Of a DNA stretch of 55,840 bases, positions 1 through 8,288 are shown one piece after another (the first letter of the stretch is position 1; the number at the start of each line of letters is the position of its first letter). Origin of the DNA: CALARM01 sp964431735 (GTDB lineage Bacteria; Vulcanimicrobiota; SpSt-956; JAKJGF01); the NCBI GenBank assembly GCA_964431735.1, contig CAYSLJ010000019.1:1-55840 (forward strand), given 5' to 3'. A program made the position numbers and the translations under genes. The notes under the pieces are model-generated. The model did no database searches. It saw only the letters and a program-made list of their open reading frames with translations, and had not been told where the DNA came from.

Positions 1-68
1 TCGCTACGTTCTACTTCGCGATATAGAGGGAGAATTCTGAGGTCTTTTAGTTAAAAAAGGAATATCAA

Positions 69-329
69 ATAAAACTTCATTCACTGCAAAGAATTAATGA
101 AAGAGGGGTAATTCCTGATGAAATTAAGGATGTCCTTTTAAACTGTAAAATAATTGAAGATTATCCTGACGACAAACGGGGACATAGCTGTCTTGTTTCA
201 GGGAAAACCTGTAATGGACGCAATTTGCATATAGTCTGTGGAATTGCCAGTAACACTCTCTGGATTATCACTATATACGAACCATCTGAAAAAGAATGGG
301 TAACACCTGAAAAAAGGAGGGAGAAATAA
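69..329 (+). CDS. DUF4258-like toxin candidate with non-ATG start
   Basis: An open frame encodes about 86 residues. Near the N terminus it has LHSLQRINERG, then EDYPDDKRGHSCLV, LHIVCG and WIITIYEP, and it ends in a W..PEKRREK tail. This is the layout I associate with DUF4258 proteins, which are small RelE/BrnT-like putative RNase toxins. The frame opens after a TAG at 48-50 and has no ATG, GTG or TTG at a suitable place. ATA (69-71) lies 7 nt after an AAGGA motif, exactly where the family would begin (M-K-L-H). Either the start has mutated from ATG or a rare AUA start is used. The stop overlaps the ATG of the YgiT-type antitoxin gene (TAATG), as expected for a TA pair. The gene lies at the contig edge, so upstream context is missing. 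Confidence 0.6.
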   Translation: MKLHSLQRINERGVIPDEIKDVLLNCKIIEDYPDDKRGHSCLVSGKTCNGRNLHIVCGIASNTLWIITIYEPSEKEWVTPEKRREK

Positions 330-562
330 TGAAATGTTTTGAATGTGGAGGAGAAATGGTTAAAAAGCATGATGGACTTGTCTTTTACAAAAAAGATAAA
401 AGTCCTGTTTATTTTGAAAATGTTCCGTTAAATGAATGTGTTCAATGCGGTGAGAAATATATTGATGGACATGTTACAGAAAAAATAGGAAATATTTTAA
501 ATGCCGACAAGATTGAAAGTGAAAGACATCTGGTAATTCCTATTATCAGTATGGCTGCGTAA
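329..562 (+). CDS. YgiT-type zinc-finger antitoxin
   Basis: A 77-residue protein with two CxxC pairs (MKCFECGG near residue 3 and CVQCGEKYI near residue 37). This is the N-terminal zinc-binding module of MqsA/YgiT-type proteins. It lacks the C-terminal HTH of full MqsA, which is common in the short YgiT-type antitoxins paired with DUF4258 toxins. A strong AGGAGGGAG Shine-Dalgarno motif precedes the ATG, which overlaps the upstream stop codon, so the two genes are probably translationally coupled. The likely role is to neutralise the upstream toxin; this is inferred from family and context. Confidence 0.8.
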   Translation: MKCFECGGEMVKKHDGLVFYKKDKSPVYFENVPLNECVQCGEKYIDGHVTEKIGNILNADKIESERHLVIPIISMAA

Positions 563-578
563 AAAAGGAGTGAGGGAC

Positions 579-1442
579 ATGTGTAAAATAAACCCCCGTG
601 TGGATTTTGCCTTTAAACTTATATTCGGAAATGAGCAGAATAAAGATATACTTATCTCTTTACTTAATGCCATACTGGAGGATTATCAGACCTGCCCCAT
701 AGAATCCATAGAAATCCTTAATCCTCTGGGAGCAAAGGAATACAGTAAAGATAAACTCACGATCCTTGATATAAAGGCGAAAGATCAAAAAGGAGAATTT
801 TATAATATTGAAATGCAAATTTCCGATCAGTATTATTATCAGAAAAGAGCTTTATATTACTGGTCAAAACTCTATACTTCCCAGATAAGCGAAGGCATAG
901 GATATCAAAACCTTACAAGAACTGTAAGTATAAATATTCTGAATTTTAATGCCATAAAAGAAGTAGATTATCATAATGTGTACCGGGTAAGAGAATTAAA
1001 GAAAAACATAGATCTTACAGAGCAATTAGAGATACACTTTATTGAACTTGAAAAATTCTCAAAAGAATTGCCTGATCTTAAAAGAACAATGGACAGATGG
1101 ATATATTTTCTTAAATATGCAGAGAAATTTACAGAAACAAATCTCCCTGAACAATTAAAAGAAATTGAGACAATAGAAAAAGCTAATGTAATACTCGACA
1201 GAATATCTTTAAATAAAGAACAGAGAGAGATTTATGAGGCAAGATTGAAATCCCTTCGTGATGAAGACGGAGCTTTACAGACAGCCAGAATAAGAGGGTT
1301 AGAAGAAGGTATGGAAAAAGGTAAGCTCGAAGTGGCAGGGAAATTGCTTGAAAAGAAATTTTCAGTAGAAGAAATCTGTGAAATAACCGGGCTGAGTGAG
1401 GATGAAATTAGAAGTCTGAACCGGGATTTTCGGGATTTATAG
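579..1442 (+). CDS. Rpn family PD-(D/E)XK nuclease/putative transposase
   Basis: Starts INPRVDFAFKLIFGNEQNKD, the hallmark opening of Rpn/PDDEXK transposase-family proteins. ILDIKAKDQKGEFYNIEMQI follows, with the D...(E)xQ nuclease core, then the YYWSKLYTSQ segment. The C terminus has a helix-turn region with the short motif ISxxxGLSEDEI. The ATG at 579 sits 8 nt after AAGGAG and is preferred over the GTG at 570. The last seven residues (NRDFRDL) are encoded by a dispersed CCGGGATTTT-type repeat, so the natural C terminus has probably been replaced. These proteins are linked to recombination or anti-phage roles and are often found in defence islands, as here. Confidence 0.85.
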   Translation: MCKINPRVDFAFKLIFGNEQNKDILISLLNAILEDYQTCPIESIEILNPLGAKEYSKDKLTILDIKAKDQKGEFYNIEMQISDQYYYQKRALYYWSKLYTSQISEGIGYQNLTRTVSINILNFNAIKEVDYHNVYRVRELKKNIDLTEQLEIHFIELEKFSKELPDLKRTMDRWIYFLKYAEKFTETNLPEQLKEIETIEKANVILDRISLNKEQREIYEARLKSLRDEDGALQTARIRGLEEGMEKGKLEVAGKLLEKKFSVEEICEITGLSEDEIRSLNRDFRDL

Positions 1443-1460
1443 GATGGGCGGGATTTTTTA
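1416..1460 (+). repeat. Dispersed GGGATTTT repeat, forward copy 1
   Basis: TCTGAACCGGGATTTT followed by CGGGATTT, AGGATG and GGATTTTTTA. It shares its sequence with the copies at 3014-3059 (same direction) and 1643-1697 and 4067-4110 (inverted). It encodes the last residues and the stop of the Rpn-type gene. Confidence 0.8.
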
Positions 1461-1471
1461 TTAGTTAAATA

Positions 1472-1604
1472 GTGTCAACAGTGTTGACACAAAATAAAAA
1501 TTAACTATGCCAGTAGAAAATTACATAACTAAATATATAAAAATCTCGCCAGTGGTGAGAGAATTAAACCGGATAATAAAAATTGTGTCACCACTGGCGA
1601 CACA
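1472..1604. promoter_or_regulatory. Three related palindromes upstream of hsdS
   Basis: Three odd-length palindromes lie in the 270-bp gap: 1472-1490 (GTGTCAACA-G-TGTTGACAC, perfect), 1544-1560 (TCTCGCCA-G-TGGTGAGA, one mismatch) and 1584-1604 (TGTGTCACCA-C-TGGCGACACA, one mismatch). They share the half-site GTGTCRCCA around a single central base. They resemble operator sites for a dimeric regulator but could also be remnants of a small repeat element. No regulator gene is adjacent, so the function is open. Confidence 0.45.
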
Positions 1605-1642
1605 AATGATGGAACTGATATGATGTAACAGATTTCTACAAT

Positions 1643-1697
1643 CGCCGGGATAGAAAATCCTGTTAATCCATTAATCCAGAAAATCCCGGTTCAGACA
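1643..1697 (-). repeat. Dispersed GGGATTTT repeat, inverted copy 2
   Basis: Contains AAAATCCTGTTAATCCATT and AAAATCCCGGTTCAGACAA, the reverse complement of the copies at 1416 and 3014. It lies immediately upstream of the hsdS ribosome-binding site. Confidence 0.85.
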
Positions 1698-1714
1698 ATT
1701 GAAAGGAATTGGAT

Positions 1715-3019
1715 ATGGAAAAAATTGAAAGTAGAGAGGGTTATAAGAAGACGGAACTGGGATGGGTGCCGGTGGAGTGGGAGATTCGCCAATTTGGTGA
1801 TGTAATCTCTGAAATGAAAAGTGGTTTATCTAGAAGATTATCTTTTTGTGACATTGGATTACCTGTTATTAGATCGAATAACATTGTTGAGTCTGGTATA
1901 GATTTCTCTGATATAAAATATTGGTTTGTTGATGATCCACAAGGTTCTGAAACGTCTACTTATTTTATTAAAGATAATGATATTTTATTGAATTTTATAA
2001 ATAGTTTAGCTCAGATAGGTAAATGTGCAAAATTCATCAATAAACTAAATAGAAATATAATTTACACAACCAATGTAATGAGAGTTAAGTTAAATGATAA
2101 AATTCTTACAGATTATTTCTTATATATTACTAAAACTAAAAACTATAATGATTTCATAGCATCGATTGCAAAGCCTGCAGTAAACCAAGCCAGTTTTACA
2201 ATTGGAGACTTTAAGTCATATATATTCTCTCTCCCCCCTCTCCCAGAACAACAAAAAATCGCCCGGCTCCTCTCCTGCTGGGATAAAGCCATAGAAAAAA
2301 CAGAAAAATTAATAAATGCCAAAAATAAACTCAAAAAAGGCCTTATGCAGAAACTTCTTACCGGCAAAAAGAGATTTAAAGAGTTTATTGTAAGCCCTGA
2401 CAGATATAATACCGAGTTTGGCAAATTACCGGTGGATTGGAATTATATTGAAATAAAAAATATAGCAGAAGAAGTAAAACTCAGAAATACTGACTCTAAA
2501 TCTTTAACTGTTTTATCCTGTACCAAATATAAAGGTCTGGTTGATTCATTAGAATATTTTGGGAAACAGATTTTTAGTAAAGACACTTCAGATTATAAAC
2601 TTGTAAAACGTAATCAATTTGCTTATGCTACTAACCATATAGAAGAAGGTTCAATAGGATATCAAAATTTATATAATGAAGCTTTGATTAGTCCTATGTA
2701 CACTGTATTTGAAACATATAAAGAAAAAGTTAATGATGCGTTTTTGTATAGGCTATTAAAAACAGATACATATATACACATATTTAAAAGCAGGATGATT
2801 GGTTCAATTGATAGAAGAGGCGGTTTAAGATGGAAAGAGTTTTCAAAAATTAAAGTACCTCTTCCTACCATACCAGAACAACAAAAAATCGCATCTGTCC
2901 TCTCCACCTGCGACAGAGAAATGAAACTCCTGGAAAAGAAATTAAACTCTCTTAAAAACCAGAAGAAGGGACTTATGCAGAAACTCTTAACAGGACAGAT
3001 CAGAGTATCCGTTGTCTGA
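1715..3019 (+). CDS. hsdS: Type I restriction-modification specificity subunit
   Basis: A 434-residue HsdS with two target-recognition domains, roughly residues 15-165 and 225-380. Each is followed by a conserved helical spacer beginning LPPLPEQQKIA (about residue 174) and LPTIPEQQKIA (about 384) and ending KKGLMQKLLTG. The first spacer is followed by KKRFKEF, the second by QIRV. It reads KTELGWVPVEWE near the N terminus, typical of the family. It sets the bipartite DNA target of a type I enzyme together with HsdM. ATG 1715 lies after GAAAGGA and is preferred over the in-frame TTG at 1709. The stop codon lies at the first bases of a dispersed repeat, and another inverted copy precedes the gene. 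No hsdM is present in the window; it may lie beyond the left edge. Confidence 0.92.
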   Translation: MEKIESREGYKKTELGWVPVEWEIRQFGDVISEMKSGLSRRLSFCDIGLPVIRSNNIVESGIDFSDIKYWFVDDPQGSETSTYFIKDNDILLNFINSLAQIGKCAKFINKLNRNIIYTTNVMRVKLNDKILTDYFLYITKTKNYNDFIASIAKPAVNQASFTIGDFKSYIFSLPPLPEQQKIARLLSCWDKAIEKTEKLINAKNKLKKGLMQKLLTGKKRFKEFIVSPDRYNTEFGKLPVDWNYIEIKNIAEEVKLRNTDSKSLTVLSCTKYKGLVDSLEYFGKQIFSKDTSDYKLVKRNQFAYATNHIEEGSIGYQNLYNEALISPMYTVFETYKEKVNDAFLYRLLKTDTYIHIFKSRMIGSIDRRGGLRWKEFSKIKVPLPTIPEQQKIASVLSTCDREMKLLEKKLNSLKNQKKGLMQKLLTGQIRVSVV

Positions 3020-3059
3020 ACCGGGATTTTCAGGATTAATGGATGAACAGGATTTTTTT
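3014..3059 (+). repeat. Dispersed GGGATTTT repeat, forward copy 3
   Basis: TCTGAACCGGGATTTTCAGG followed by ATTAATGGATGAACAGGATT. The TGA inside its first bases is the hsdS stop codon. Together with the inverted copy at 1643-1697 it brackets hsdS as an inverted pair. Confidence 0.88.
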
Positions 3060-3104
3060 AATCCGGGGTAATATGTTAGAGCCTATCTAAAGAAGGTGAC
3101 AGAA

Positions 3105-3311
3105 ATGATAGAGATAAAGGACAATACTCTTATAATAACTCTGCCGGAAGGTACTGATAAAACTATATTTAATGAAATAATCAGCTTTGTTTACTCAAAG
3201 ATCAATACGAATAAGAGTAAAGAAATTTTAGAATTGATAGAGAAATATCATAAATTTGATAAAGACTTTAAATTTAATAGAGATGAAATCTATAATGAAC
3301 GATTGATATAG
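3105..3311 (+). CDS. Orphan VapB-like antitoxin, hypothetical
   Basis: A 68-residue acidic/lysine-rich protein starting MIEIKDNTLIITLPEG and ending KFNRDEIYNERLI. The C-terminal R-[DE]-E-[IL]-Y-x-[ED]-R pattern is common in small antitoxins that sit directly before a PIN-domain toxin. No toxin frame follows, only a damaged antitoxin-like gene, so the partner may have been lost. The ATG at 3105 is preferred because GAAGG lies 8 nt upstream; the longer frame begins with GTG at 3096. The assignment rests on overall pattern and neighbourhood, not on a diagnostic motif. Confidence 0.5.
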   Translation: MIEIKDNTLIITLPEGTDKTIFNEIISFVYSKINTNKSKEILELIEKYHKFDKDFKFNRDEIYNERLI

Positions 3312-3365
3312 TAATCAACGGCCAGACATGTTAAAATTATTATCAAAGAAAGGGGTGATTAATTT

Positions 3366-3629
3366 ATTTATACAGTAAAAGGTTTTTATGATAGTAATTG
3401 AGTAACCCTTCAGACTCCTGTCAAAATTGATGAACCTGTGCCGGTTCTTGTTACTTTTTTATCAGAAAAGGTACAACCTGTTACATCTGAAGAAATCGTA
3501 AAACCATATCAGGAGAAAGCTCTTTCATTTAATATGGGATTGGAGCCGGATGAAGAGTATGCAGAATTTTTAATGAACGAATACCATGATCTCTATGGTT
3601 ACGTAAATGAAAAGGAAGTGTTTTTATGA
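3366..3629 (+). pseudogene. Broken small antitoxin-like gene (nonsense codon, ATT start)
   Basis: The frame reads YTVKGFYDSN, then TGA (3399-3401), then VTLQTPVKIDEPVPVLVTF, and runs on to a stop overlapping the HicB start. An intact relative would read through this point as one protein of the small-antitoxin type beginning MxxxxVKGxYxxGxVxLxxP. The expected start codon position is ATT (3366-3368), 8 nt after AGGGGTG. So both the start and codon 12 look mutated. The remaining open frame (from GTG 3438) could still yield a 63-residue fragment ending YVNEKEVFL. Confidence 0.6.
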
Positions 3630-3832
3630 AGTTTCTAATAGTAATTGACACAGATGAAGACGGCATATATATAGCCGAATGTCCTGCCATACCCGGCTGT
3701 GTAAGCCAGGGTGAAACAGAAGAGGAATCAATAAATAACATAAAAGAAGCAATAAAAGAATGTCTTTCTGTCAGGCTTGAACTGGGAATGCCTCTAACTA
3801 TAACAACTCATGAAATTGAAGTGGCGGTATGA
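3626..3832 (+). CDS. hicB: HicB-like antitoxin
   Basis: A 68-residue protein with the partial RNase H-like HicB fold: FLIVIDTDEDGIYIAECPAI, then PGCVSQGETEEESINNIKEA. This matches the family pattern of strand, D.dG.y.a.cP.lpGc.s.G.t.eEA. The last six residues lack a DNA-binding tail, as in short HicB proteins. It overlaps the upstream pseudogene by ATGA and lies 3 nt before hicA. It should bind and inhibit the downstream HicA RNase and autoregulate the pair. Confidence 0.88.
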   Translation: MKFLIVIDTDEDGIYIAECPAIPGCVSQGETEEESINNIKEAIKECLSVRLELGMPLTITTHEIEVAV

Positions 3833-3835
3833 TAA

Positions 3836-4066
3836 ATGAGCGAGATACCAGTACTCAGACCTGAAGAAGTTATAAAAATTTTCAAAAAATTCGGATGGGT
3901 TCCAGTAAGACAGAAAGGCAGTCATATAATTCTTGTCAAAGAAAAGCATATAGCTACACTTTCAGTTCCAAATCATGATAGAGTTGCCAGAGGAACACTG
4001 AGATCTTTAATCAAAAAAGCAAATTTAACTATAGAGGAATTTCTGGAAGCATTAAAAAAATCATAA
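3836..4066 (+). CDS. hicA: HicA-like mRNA interferase toxin
   Basis: A 76-residue protein with VIKIFKKFGWVPVRQKGSHI, the dsRBD-like HicA core containing the catalytic His in GSH. The NHDRVARGTLRSLIKKANL segment follows, matching the family's P.H....GtL..Ilkqagi. It follows hicB, the reverse of the classical hicA-hicB order but a frequent arrangement for the short forms. The catalytic His is present, so the toxin looks intact. Confidence 0.9.
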   Translation: MSEIPVLRPEEVIKIFKKFGWVPVRQKGSHIILVKEKHIATLSVPNHDRVARGTLRSLIKKANLTIEEFLEALKKS

Positions 4067-4110
4067 AAAAATCCCGTAAATCCTGCATCCAAAAAATCCC
4101 GGATCAGACA
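4067..4110 (-). repeat. Dispersed GGGATTTT repeat, inverted copy 4
   Basis: AAATCCCGTAAATCCTGCAT and AAAAAATCCCGGATCAGACA lie between hicA and hsdR, inverted relative to the copy at 3014-3059. The 1-kb antitoxin/HicBA module is therefore bracketed by an inverted pair. Confidence 0.82.
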
Positions 4111-4128
4111 AAAGGAGAATAATTTAAA

Positions 4129-7100
4129 ATGTCACTACCGTCCTTTAAAGAAGATCATATATCGCAAATACCTGCGTTAATCTTATTGCAGAATATGGGT
4201 TACATCTATATCACACCTGAAGAAACTCTGAAAGAAAGGCATGGCAAAAAATCAAAAGTAATACTCGAAGGAATTTTAGAACAGCAACTCAGGAAGATAA
4301 ATCATATAAACTTTAAAGGTAAAATTTACGAATTCTCAGACAGCAATATAAAAAATGCCATAGAAGCCCTTAAAGATTATCATTATGAAGGACTTATAAA
4401 CACAAATGAAAAAATCTATGATCTCCTCTGTCTGGGCAAAAGCTTTGAACAGAACATGGACGGAGACAAAAAAAGCTTTAATCTGAAATACATTGACTGG
4501 AAAGACATAAAGAATAATGTCTTTCATGTAACGGCAGAATTTGAAGTCTCACGTACAGGCAGTAATGAAACCAGACGGCCTGATATAGTCCTCTTTGTAA
4601 ACGGTATCCCCCTTTCAGTAATAGAATGTAAAAGACCTGATATAAAAGAGCCCATAGAACAGGCCATTTCACAGAATATAAGAAATCAGAAAGATGACGA
4701 AATTCCGGGACTTTTTGTATATTCTCAAATACTCATGGCTCTTGCTAAAAACGAAGGCAAATACGCAACTACAGGCACAAAAGCAAAATTCTGGTCTCTC
4801 TGGAGAGAGCAAGAGAGAGGCGAAAAAGAACTTTTAGAGATTATAAATACCCCCCTTACAGAAGAACAGAGAAAAAAATTATTTTCCCCGCCATTCTCCT
4901 GTACATATTTTGATAGAGCCGGTGTTTCTCAAAACCTGATCCTTAAAGAAAGTAAAGCCAGATACGGAAAAGAAATCAGTGAAACGGAATCTTCAAATGA
5001 TATAAACCTTCTGGAATTAATAAAAAAATCACTTTCTGAACCTGGTGAAATAACAGTCACAGAACAGGACCGCCTTATATATTCTCTATTAAAACCTGAT
5101 AGATTTATCGAACTTATATATAATTTTATTTTATATGACTGCGGAGTAAAGAAAATTGCAAGATATCAGCAGTATTTTGCAGTTAAAAATACTCTGGAAC
5201 GAGTAACGGAAATAAATAAAGAAGGAAAAAGACAGGGAGGAGTCATCTGGCATACCCAGGGAAGCGGAAAATCTTTAACAATGGTGATGATGGCAAAAGC
5301 TCTTTCACTGGAACCATCTATCTCTGACCCGAGAATAATCCTCGTTACAGACAGAGTAGATCTTGATGACCAGATATATAAAACTTTTCATCAGTGCGGT
5401 AAAGATCCTGTTCAGGCTACAAGCGGTGAAGATCTGGTAACAAAAATAAAAGAAAAAAAAGAAATCATCACTACTATAATAGATAAGTTTGAAACAGCAG
5501 GGAAAAAGAGAAAATTCAAAGATACATCAAATAATATTTTTGTTCTTGTAGACGAAAGCCACAGAAGTCAGTACGGTGTGGCAAATGCCACAATGGAAAA
5601 AGTATTTCCAGAAGCCTGTTATATAGGATTTACCGGCACACCTTTAATGAAAAAAGACAAAAACACCGCCAGAAAATTCGGAGGCATTATAGACACCTAT
5701 ACAATCGATAGAGCCGTAAAGGATAAGGCCGTTGTCCCGCTGCTCTATGAAGGACGCCATGTCGTGCAGGAAGTCGATCAGACATCAATTGACAGCTGGT
5801 TTGAAAAAATATCTAAAAATCTGACGGAAAAACAAAAAACAGATCTGAAAAGAAAATTCAGTACAGCAGACCAACTAAATGAAGCAGAACAGAAAATCGC
5901 GAGATCTGCCTATGACATAAGCGAACATTTCAAAAAAACATGGAAAGACACTTCTTTTAAAGGGCAATTAACAGCCCCTTCAAAAATTGCTGCTCTGAAA
6001 TACAAAAAATATCTCGATGATTTTGGAGAAGTATCATCGGAAATTTTAATCTCCGGTCCTGATACAAGAGAAGGCCATGAAGATGTTTTTGAAGAAACAA
6101 AAAGTGAAGTCCAGATATTCTGGAAAAACATGATGAATAAATATGGTAATGAGAAGAATTATAACAAACAGCTTATTAACTCATTTAAGAATGACGACTA
6201 CCCTGAAGTTATAATAGTCGTAGATAAACTCCTCACCGGGTTTGACGCTCCGCGAAATGTAGTTCTATATATAACCAGAAATTTAAGAGATCACAAACTT
6301 CTTCAGGCCATAGCAAGGGTTAACCGCCTTTATGAAAACAAAGAATTCGGCTATATTATAGATTATTACGGATTGTTAGGTGATCTCGATAAAGCCCTGA
6401 CAGACTATACATCTCTCGAAGATTTTGACAATGAAGATATAGAGGGATTGCTTAAAAATATAACTGAAGAAATCAATACACTCCCTCAAAAACATTCGGA
6501 TCTCTGGGAAATTTTTAAAGAAATAAAAAATAAATCAGACGAAGAAGCCTATGAACGATTACTATCAGACGAAAAAGTGAGAGATAACTTTTATGAGAGG
6601 TTAACAGACTATGCAAAAACCTTATCTGTTGCCATGTCTTCAAGTAAATATCTGGAAGAAACACCGGAAGAAAAAATAAATAACTATAAAAAAGATCTTC
6701 AATTCTTTCTTTCACTAAGAAAATCAGTAAAAAGGCGTTATTCGGATGAAATAGACTACAGAGACTATGAACCGAAAATCCGTAAACTCATAGACACCTA
6801 TATACCTTCAAATGAAATTTTATATATAACAGAACCTGTTAATATCTTTGAAACTGAAAAATTCGCCGCCCAGGTAGAGGAATGTAAAACAATAGCTTCT
6901 CAGGCAGACACAATAGCATACAGAACGGAAAAAACTATAGAAGAAAAACTGGAAGAAGATCCTGTATTTTATACCAGATTTTCAAAATTGCTAAAAGACA
7001 CCATAGAAAATTTTAAAAACAGGAGAATATCCGAAAAAGAATATCTTGAAACAGTAAAAGGCATAATGGTCTCGGTAAGAGACAGAACAGGAGACGAAAT

Positions 7101-7413
7101 ACCGGACAAATTAAAACACAGATTAATAGCCAAAGCTTTCTATGGAATTGTCCTGGAAACTCTCAATAAAACTAATAATATCCCTGACATAAAAGATATA
7201 TCGGCAGATACGGCTATAGCAATAGACGACATAATTCAGCAGAATAAAATAGTTGACTGGGTAAACAATACTGATACTCAGAATAAAATGCGCAACGAAA
7301 TAGAAGATTCTTTATATGAGATTAACAGCACACATAAGATAAATCTGACTGTAGATGATATAGATAAAATAATGGAGCAGGCAATAAGCATTGCCAGGGT
7401 AAGGGATCAATAA
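4129..7413 (+). CDS. hsdR: Type I restriction enzyme endonuclease/translocase subunit
   Basis: A 1094-residue HsdR of normal family length. The N-terminal PD-(D/E)XK nuclease is visible as RRPDIVLFVNG (about residue 149) and VIECKRPD (about 163-170). The SF2 motor follows with Walker A HTQGSGKS (375-382), DESH (475-478), GFTGTP (about 500), LLTGFDAPRN and the QAIARVNRLY motif VI. A helical C-terminal region completes it for HsdM binding. The ATG follows AAAGGAG. It would cut DNA lacking the cognate methylation, yet no modification gene is in the window. The stop overlaps the ATG of the metallopeptidase gene by one base. Confidence 0.95.
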   Translation: MSLPSFKEDHISQIPALILLQNMGYIYITPEETLKERHGKKSKVILEGILEQQLRKINHINFKGKIYEFSDSNIKNAIEALKDYHYEGLINTNEKIYDLLCLGKSFEQNMDGDKKSFNLKYIDWKDIKNNVFHVTAEFEVSRTGSNETRRPDIVLFVNGIPLSVIECKRPDIKEPIEQAISQNIRNQKDDEIPGLFVYSQILMALAKNEGKYATTGTKAKFWSLWREQERGEKELLEIINTPLTEEQRKKLFSPPFSCTYFDRAGVSQNLILKESKARYGKEISETESSNDINLLELIKKSLSEPGEITVTEQDRLIYSLLKPDRFIELIYNFILYDCGVKKIARYQQYFAVKNTLERVTEINKEGKRQGGVIWHTQGSGKSLTMVMMAKALSLEPSISDPRIILVTDRVDLDDQIYKTFHQCGKDPVQATSGEDLVTKIKEKKEIITTIIDKFETAGKKRKFKDTSNNIFVLVDESHRSQYGVANATMEKVFPEACYIGFTGTPLMKKDKNTARKFGGIIDTYTIDRAVKDKAVVPLLYEGRHVVQEVDQTSIDSWFEKISKNLTEKQKTDLKRKFSTADQLNEAEQKIARSAYDISEHFKKTWKDTSFKGQLTAPSKIAALKYKKYLDDFGEVSSEILISGPDTREGHEDVFEETKSEVQIFWKNMMNKYGNEKNYNKQLINSFKNDDYPEVIIVVDKLLTGFDAPRNVVLYITRNLRDHKLLQAIARVNRLYENKEFGYIIDYYGLLGDLDKALTDYTSLEDFDNEDIEGLLKNITEEINTLPQKHSDLWEIFKEIKNKSDEEAYERLLSDEKVRDNFYERLTDYAKTLSVAMSSSKYLEETPEEKINNYKKDLQFFLSLRKSVKRRYSDEIDYRDYEPKIRKLIDTYIPSNEILYITEPVNIFETEKFAAQVEECKTIASQADTIAYRTEKTIEEKLEEDPVFYTRFSKLLKDTIENFKNRRISEKEYLETVKGIMVSVRDRTGDEIPDKLKHRLIAKAFYGIVLETLNKTNNIPDIKDISADTAIAIDDIIQQNKIVDWVNNTDTQNKMRNEIEDSLYEINSTHKINLTVDDIDKIMEQAISIARVRDQ

Positions 7414-8132
7414 TGACAGAAACAAATTATCATGCCATTACATATGGTAATCAGAAAATCAAATTTAAACTTGAATTAAGTCAGAGGAAGAGCCTGAAAA
7501 TTACAGTTACGCCTGACCTGAATGTAACAGTAAAAGCACCATCTGACAGAGCGCTTGATTTTATACTTGAAAAGGTAAAGAAGCGTGCTCACTGGATAAT
7601 AAAACAGCAGAACTTCTTCAATACTCTCCCTCCGCCTGTGCCGGAAAGAAAATACGTGAGCGGTGAAACTCATATGTATCTGGGCAAACAGTACAGACTT
7701 AAAATAATTGAATCTGCTGAAGAAAATGTAAAACTAAAAAGTGGATATATATATATAAATACCGAAGAAAAAAACAATCCTGAAAGAATCAAGACCCTTC
7801 TGGGAAATTGGTATTTAGACCATGCCAGAGTAAAATTCAATCAAAGAGTAACCCTCTGCTATGAAAAAATAAAAAAATATGACATAAACACCCCGCTCCA
7901 GATAAAAATAAAACAAATGAAAAAACGCTGGGGCAGCTGTAGTAAAAACGGCACTATATTGCTCAACAGAGAACTCATCAAAGTGCCATCTCACTGTATA
8001 GACTATGTGATTACTCATGAAATGTGTCATCTAAAACACTACAACCATAATAAAAAATTCTTCAAACTCTTATCCCGGGTAATGCCGGACTGGCAAAAAA
8101 GAAAGGAAAAATTAGAACAAATAATTCTATAA
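7413..8132 (+). CDS. YgjP-like M48-type metallopeptidase
   Basis: A 239-residue protein with the zinc motif HEMCH (residues 202-206) inside YVITHEMCHLKHYNHNKKFF. It also has the MKKRWGSCSKNGTILLNREL segment diagnostic of the DUF45/YgjP group (WGSC...I.lN..L). These small gluzincins are regular partners of type I restriction genes. Here the start overlaps the hsdR stop by one base, so the gene is co-translated with hsdR. Its exact role in restriction systems is not known to me. Confidence 0.88.
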   Translation: MTETNYHAITYGNQKIKFKLELSQRKSLKITVTPDLNVTVKAPSDRALDFILEKVKKRAHWIIKQQNFFNTLPPPVPERKYVSGETHMYLGKQYRLKIIESAEENVKLKSGYIYINTEEKNNPERIKTLLGNWYLDHARVKFNQRVTLCYEKIKKYDINTPLQIKIKQMKKRWGSCSKNGTILLNRELIKVPSHCIDYVITHEMCHLKHYNHNKKFFKLLSRVMPDWQKRKEKLEQIIL

Positions 8133-8288
8133 AAAATATAAATATTCTTATAGTTTGGGACTGCTGAAATATAATACACAGATATGTTCTATTGAATCAT
8201 CAAATTCATAAAAACCGTATAAATTTTCACAAAAATTCTGGACAAAACTCTGCTTCAGAAGATATTATAACAGAACATTTCTTTAATT

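Noticed and set aside
1..50. First 50 bases as part of a recognisable gene or repeat
   Set aside because: No matching sequence elsewhere in the window and a stop codon at 48-50; too short to assign at the contig edge.
3438..3629. Intact 63-residue gene starting at GTG 3438
   Set aside because: The same frame continues upstream past a single TGA into sequence typical of the family N terminus, so I treat it as the remains of a broken gene.
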